Assembly (NCBI GenBank): GCA_002493965.1
Contig: DLAP01000079.1
Coordinates: forward strand, 1-17,199
From: Clostridiales bacterium UBA7044
GTDB lineage: Bacteria; Bacillota; Clostridia; Oscillospirales; Oscillospiraceae
Reading direction: 5' to 3'
DNA: 17,199 nucleotides
Part shown: positions 15,006 to 17,199 of the stretch, piece by piece
How the letters are laid out: each line of letters begins with the position of its first letter
Numbering within the stretch: the first letter of the stretch is position 1
The notes under the pieces: model-generated
Seen by the model: only the letters and a program-made list of their open reading frames with translations
Told to the model about the DNA's origin: nothing
Databases searched by the model: none
Translations under genes and position numbers: made by a program

Positions 15006-16682
15006 TTAGAACAGGCCGGAGATCTTGCCGTTCTCGTCCACGTCGATACGCTCAGCGGCGGGAACCTTGGGCAGACCGGGCATGGTCATAATCTCACCAG
15101 TCAGAGCAACCAGGAAGCCGGCACCGGCGGAAACCTTGACGTTGCGGACGGTGATGGAGAAGTCCCGGGGTGCGCCCAGCTTGGTCTGGTCGTCGGAGAA
15201 GGAATACTGGGTCTTGGCCATGCAGATGGGCATCTTGTCATAGCCCAGCTCGGTCAGGGTCTTGATCTGCTTCTCAGCGTTGGCGGTGAAGTTCACGCCG
15301 TCAGCATGATAGATCCGCTTGGCAATGGCTTCGATCTTTTCCTTGATGGAGCAGTCCAGCTCGTAGGAGAAGGAGAAGTCGTTAGGCTCTTCGCACAGAC
15401 GGACAACTTCCTTAGCCAGCTCGATGCCGCCTTCGCCGCCCTTGCCCCAAACCTCGGACAGAGCAACGTTGACGCCCAGCTCCTTGCACTTAGACTCGAT
15501 GAGCTTCAGTTCGGCCTCGGTGTCGGTGGGGAAGCGGTTGATGGCCACCACGCAGGGCAGCTTGTAAACCTTGGTGATGTTCTCAACATGCTGCAGCAGG
15601 TTGGGCAGACCTTTTTCCAGAGCCTCCAGGTTCTCCTTGCCGGTCTCGGCCTTGGGCACGCCGCCGTTGTACTTCAGGGCTCTTGCGGTAGCAACCAGAA
15701 CCACGCAGGAGGGCTTCAGACCAGCCATACGGCACTTGATGTCCAGGAACTTCTCAGCGCCCAGGTCAGCGCCGAAGCCAGCCTCGGTGATGGCGTAGTC
15801 GCCCAGCTTCAGAGCGATCTTGGTAGCGGTAACGGAGTTACAGCCGTGGGCAATGTTGGCAAAGGGACCGCCGTGAACGAAAGCGGGGGTGTGCTCCAGG
15901 GTCTGAACCAGGTTGGGCTTCAGAGCGTCCTTCAGCAGAGCGGCCATGGCGCCCTGAGCGTTCAGGTCGCCGGCGGTGACGGGCTTGCCGGCATAGGTGT
16001 AGCCAACCACCAGACGGGCCAGACGAGCCTTCAGGTCGGTGATGTCGGAGGCCAGACACAGAACGGCCATGATTTCGGAAGCGACAGTGATGTCGTAGCC
16101 GTCCTCACGGGGGGTGCCGTTGACCTTGCCGCCCAGGCCGTCCACCACGAAGCGGAGCTGACGGTCATTCATATCGACGCAGCGGCGCCAGGTGATCTGA
16201 CGGGGGTCGATGCCCAGAGCGTTGCCCTGGTAGATATGGTTATCGAGCATCGCAGCCAGCAGGTTGTTGGCAGCGCCGATGGCGTGGAAGTCACCGGTAA
16301 AGTGGAGGTTGATGTCTTCCATGGGGACGACCTGTGCGTAGCCGCCGCCGGCAGCGCCGCCCTTGACGCCGAACACGGGTCCCAGGGAGGGCTCACGCAG
16401 AGCCACCATTACGTTTTTGCCGATCTTACGCATACCGTCAGCCAGGCCCACGGTGGTGGTAGTCTTGCCTTCACCAGCGGGGGTGGGGTTGATGGCGGTC
16501 ACCAGGACCAGCTTGCCGTTGGGCTTGTCAGCCATGTCCTTGAGAATATTGTAGTCAACCTTTGCCTTGTAGTTGCCGTACTGCTCCAGGTACTTTTCGT
16601 CCACGCCAGCGGTCTTGGCAATCTCGCGGATGTGGAGCATAGGGGTTTCCTGTGCGATTTCGATGTCGGATTTGTAAGCCAT
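15006..16682 (-). CDS. fhs: formate--tetrahydrofolate ligase
   Basis: A 558-residue protein, the usual length of the family, which uses ATP to join formate to THF and gives 10-formyl-THF. The nucleotide loop TPAGEGKTT (67-75) follows INP, and the family blocks REPSLGPVFGVKGGAAGGGYAQV, NLHFTGDFHAIGAANN, GIDP, EAGFGADLGAEKF and NRFPTDTEAE are all there. It ends with IDVDENGKISGLF, a standard terminus. The start at 16682 has AAGGAG (9-nt spacing). It leads the operon with the unknown gene, fchA and folD. The gene is high in GC-rich, optimal codons, pointing to abundant expression. It may serve formate assimilation or the methyl branch of acetogenesis; no acetyl-CoA synthase genes are in the window. 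Confidence 0.97.
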   Translation of the reverse strand: MAYKSDIEIAQETPMLHIREIAKTAGVDEKYLEQYGNYKAKVDYNILKDMADKPNGKLVLVTAINPTPAGEGKTTTTVGLADGMRKIGKNVMVALREPSLGPVFGVKGGAAGGGYAQVVPMEDINLHFTGDFHAIGAANNLLAAMLDNHIYQGNALGIDPRQITWRRCVDMNDRQLRFVVDGLGGKVNGTPREDGYDITVASEIMAVLCLASDITDLKARLARLVVGYTYAGKPVTAGDLNAQGAMAALLKDALKPNLVQTLEHTPAFVHGGPFANIAHGCNSVTATKIALKLGDYAITEAGFGADLGAEKFLDIKCRMAGLKPSCVVLVATARALKYNGGVPKAETGKENLEALEKGLPNLLQHVENITKVYKLPCVVAINRFPTDTEAELKLIESKCKELGVNVALSEVWGKGGEGGIELAKEVVRLCEEPNDFSFSYELDCSIKEKIEAIAKRIYHADGVNFTANAEKQIKTLTELGYDKMPICMAKTQYSFSDDQTKLGAPRDFSITVRNVKVSAGAGFLVALTGEIMTMPGLPKVPAAERIDVDENGKISGLF

Positions 16683-16779
16683 GTTAATACACTCCTTGTA
16701 ATATGTTGGTGCCTACCGTTTTGTGAGGATCGGCCCATACAGGATTTATGCAGCTACCGTTGTAATGGCTCACTGCACA

Positions 16780-16807
16780 TTGTTTCGGTATCTTAATACC
16801 GAAACAA
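16780..16807. promoter_or_regulatory. palindromic operator at the fhs start site
   Basis: Perfect 12-nt inverted arms, TTGTTTCGGTAT (16780-16791) and ATACCGAAACAA (16796-16807), with a 4-nt centre. The left edge for the minus strand touches the last base of the -10 box, and the palindrome covers about -7 to +21 of the predicted transcript. A DNA-binding repressor site fits better than an RNA hairpin, since the 5' arm would be largely upstream of the transcription start. Confidence 0.7.
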
Positions 16808-16835
16808 GAATATCACCAATTCAGGAAAAAGTCAA
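16807..16835 (-). promoter_or_regulatory. sigma-A promoter of the fhs operon
   Basis: On the minus strand, -35 TTGACT (16830-16835), a 17-nt spacer ending in TGA, and -10 TATTCT (16807-16812). The extended TGn element makes up for the weak -10. The start falls near 16800, giving a leader of about 118 nt before the fhs start codon. Within it the short sequence ACGGTAG occurs twice (16754-16760 and 16713-16719). Confidence 0.75.
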
Positions 16836-16934
16836 CACACATTTGCTTTTCTGCCTGCCAATTCCCGCATATTTTACAGAAAATACAAATTATACCCCTG
16901 CATCTGGCGGTCCTTCCGCTTTTTTGATGGGTGC

Positions 16935-16958
16935 AAAAACACCGGGGCAAAACCCCGG
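16935..16958 (-). terminator. minus-strand intrinsic terminator ahead of the fhs promoter
   Basis: On the minus strand, CCGGGG-TTTTG-CCCCGG (16953-16958 with 16942-16947) forms a 6-bp G-C stem, followed two bases later by five T (16935-16939). The plus-strand side has no T-tract. No protein gene ends here, so it implies a non-coding transcript from 16960-17140. Confidence 0.7.
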
Positions 16959-17057
16959 CTCAGTCAGGATTCACTTACCACGCAATGACCCAAGTGCAAG
17001 GGCTTTCGATTTATCCTGCGATGAACTACCCATTTCCACGCTTCCTCCGCGTCCTGC
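16935..17057 (-). ncRNA. candidate structured non-coding RNA (possibly raiA motif)
   Basis: This gap has no credible ORF on either strand, yet ends in a minus-strand terminator. On the minus strand it contains the small hairpin ACGC-GGAGGAA-GCGT, a 6-bp pairing of CAGGAT (17013-17018) with ATCCTG (16965-16970) that closes a domain containing GCCC-TTGCACTT-GGGT, and the terminator. A second GCAGGA (17052-17057) could compete for the same partner. A weak promoter, TTGGAA-17-AATAGT (17064-17092), sits just upstream. The block containing GGAGGAAGCGTGG and CTTGCACTTGGG reminds me of the raiA RNA motif of Firmicutes, but I cannot confirm this from memory. The 5' end is uncertain. Confidence 0.45.
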
Positions 17058-17058
17058 T

Positions 17059-17145
17059 TATTCACTATTCACTATGACTTCTTACTTTCCAAAAATCGGC
17101 CGTAAAGAAAAGTGAAGAGTGAATAGGGAAGAGTGAAGAAGTAAA
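17059..17145. repeat. heptad repeat block in inverted orientation
   Basis: The right half is a run of 7-nt units: AGTGAAG, AGTGAAT, AGGGAAG, AGTGAAG, AAGTAAA (17111-17145). The left half is the same unit inverted: ATTCACT, ATTCACT, ATGACTT, CTTACTT (17060-17087). TATTCACTATTCACT (17059-17073) and 17111-17125 are complementary at 14 of 15 positions, so a long hairpin can form. The core word ATTCACT recurs at 16969-16975. Confidence 0.6.
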
Positions 17146-17180
17146 AATCGGTAACCTTCTTGCGAAGATTACCGATTTTT
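17143..17180 (-). terminator. tRNA transcript terminator
   Basis: A 12-bp perfect stem AAAAATCGGTAA (17143-17154) with TTACCGATTTTT (17169-17180), extended after one mismatch by CTTC/GAAG around a 4-nt loop. On the minus strand it ends in TTTTT. Its first base is the last base of the encoded CCA end of the tRNA. Confidence 0.85.
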
Positions 17181-17199
17181 GGTGACCCGTACGGGAATC
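17180..17199 (-). tRNA. 3' end of a tRNA gene, cut by the window edge (perhaps tRNA-Lys)
   Basis: On the minus strand the last 20 bases read as the end of a tRNA: T-loop end GATT, T-stem strand CCCGT, acceptor strand ACGGGTC, discriminator A, then encoded CCA, followed directly by a terminator. The anticodon lies outside the window. The acceptor strand (partner GACCCGT) is reminiscent of clostridial tRNA-Lys, but identity is unproven. Confidence 0.7.

Noticed and set aside
14985..16796. 603-codon plus-strand ORF opposite fhs
   Set aside because: It is the antisense of a clear fhs gene, rich in Gly/His/Gln from reverse codon bias, has no ribosome binding site and runs through the fhs promoter.
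16683..16800. THF riboswitch in the fhs leader
   Set aside because: The length would allow it, but I could not place the conserved THF-riboswitch helices in this leader.
16780..16807. Rex (redox repressor) site
   Set aside because: The outer TTGTT/AACAA ends resemble Rex half-sites, but the palindrome is 28 bp long, not 18, and the inner sequence differs.
16723..17115. 130-codon plus-strand ORF in the right-hand gap
   Set aside because: It crosses the fhs promoter, the palindrome and a minus-strand terminator, and has no ribosome binding site.

Overview
The window looks like chromosomal DNA from a GC-rich gut-type member of the Clostridia, most likely Oscillospirales. The reasons are strong AAAGGAGG-type ribosome binding sites, sigma-A promoters with 17-nt spacers, and the family composition: a clostridial formate-THF ligase/FchA/FolD operon, YmdB, and a BmrCD-like ABC pair. 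This placement is inferred from style, not from a marker gene. I see no phage, IS element, CRISPR array or plasmid gene.

Layout. (1) 31-3388, plus strand: one promoter and six closely packed genes (SnoaL/NTF2-like, AlkD-like HEAT-repeat, DUF5131, pyridoxamine-oxidase-like flavoprotein, GyrI-like, DUF5655-like), an apparent small stress or housekeeping operon. (2) 3425-7328, plus strand: a near-consensus promoter, a 28-codon leader ORF, a perfect intrinsic terminator, then two overlapping ABC exporter half-transporter genes. The two nucleotide-binding domains carry complementary degenerate residues, as in asymmetric heterodimers. The leader-terminator-ABC order is that of ribosome-controlled attenuators of multidrug exporters. 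(3) 7342-7374: a hairpin between convergent transcription units. (4) 7401-11406, minus strand: promoter, ymdB, an SbcD/YhaO-like nuclease and a YhaN/SbcC-like ATPase, all overlapping. (5) 11418-12856, minus strand: a single cation:proton antiporter gene with its own promoter. (6) 12875-16835, minus strand: the one-carbon operon fhs - unknown small gene - fchA - folD, driven by a promoter whose start region is covered by a 12-bp-arm palindrome. (7) 16860-17199: non-coding. It holds a minus-strand candidate structured RNA ending in a terminator, a heptad repeat block, and the terminator and 3' end of a tRNA gene cut by the window edge.

How the genes work together. Fhs makes 10-formyl-THF from formate, FchA cyclises it to methenyl-THF and FolD reduces it to methylene-THF. 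The FolD here has lost the Lys and Gln that bifunctional FolD enzymes use for the cyclohydrolase step. This fits FchA carrying that step and FolD acting mainly as a dehydrogenase. The ABC pair is probably an inducible drug exporter. The YmdB/SbcD/YhaN operon probably concerns nucleic-acid repair or RNA and signal turnover.

Most worth a second look: the leader-peptide attenuator, the FolD/FchA division of labour, the fhs operator, and the unannotated RNA at the right end.
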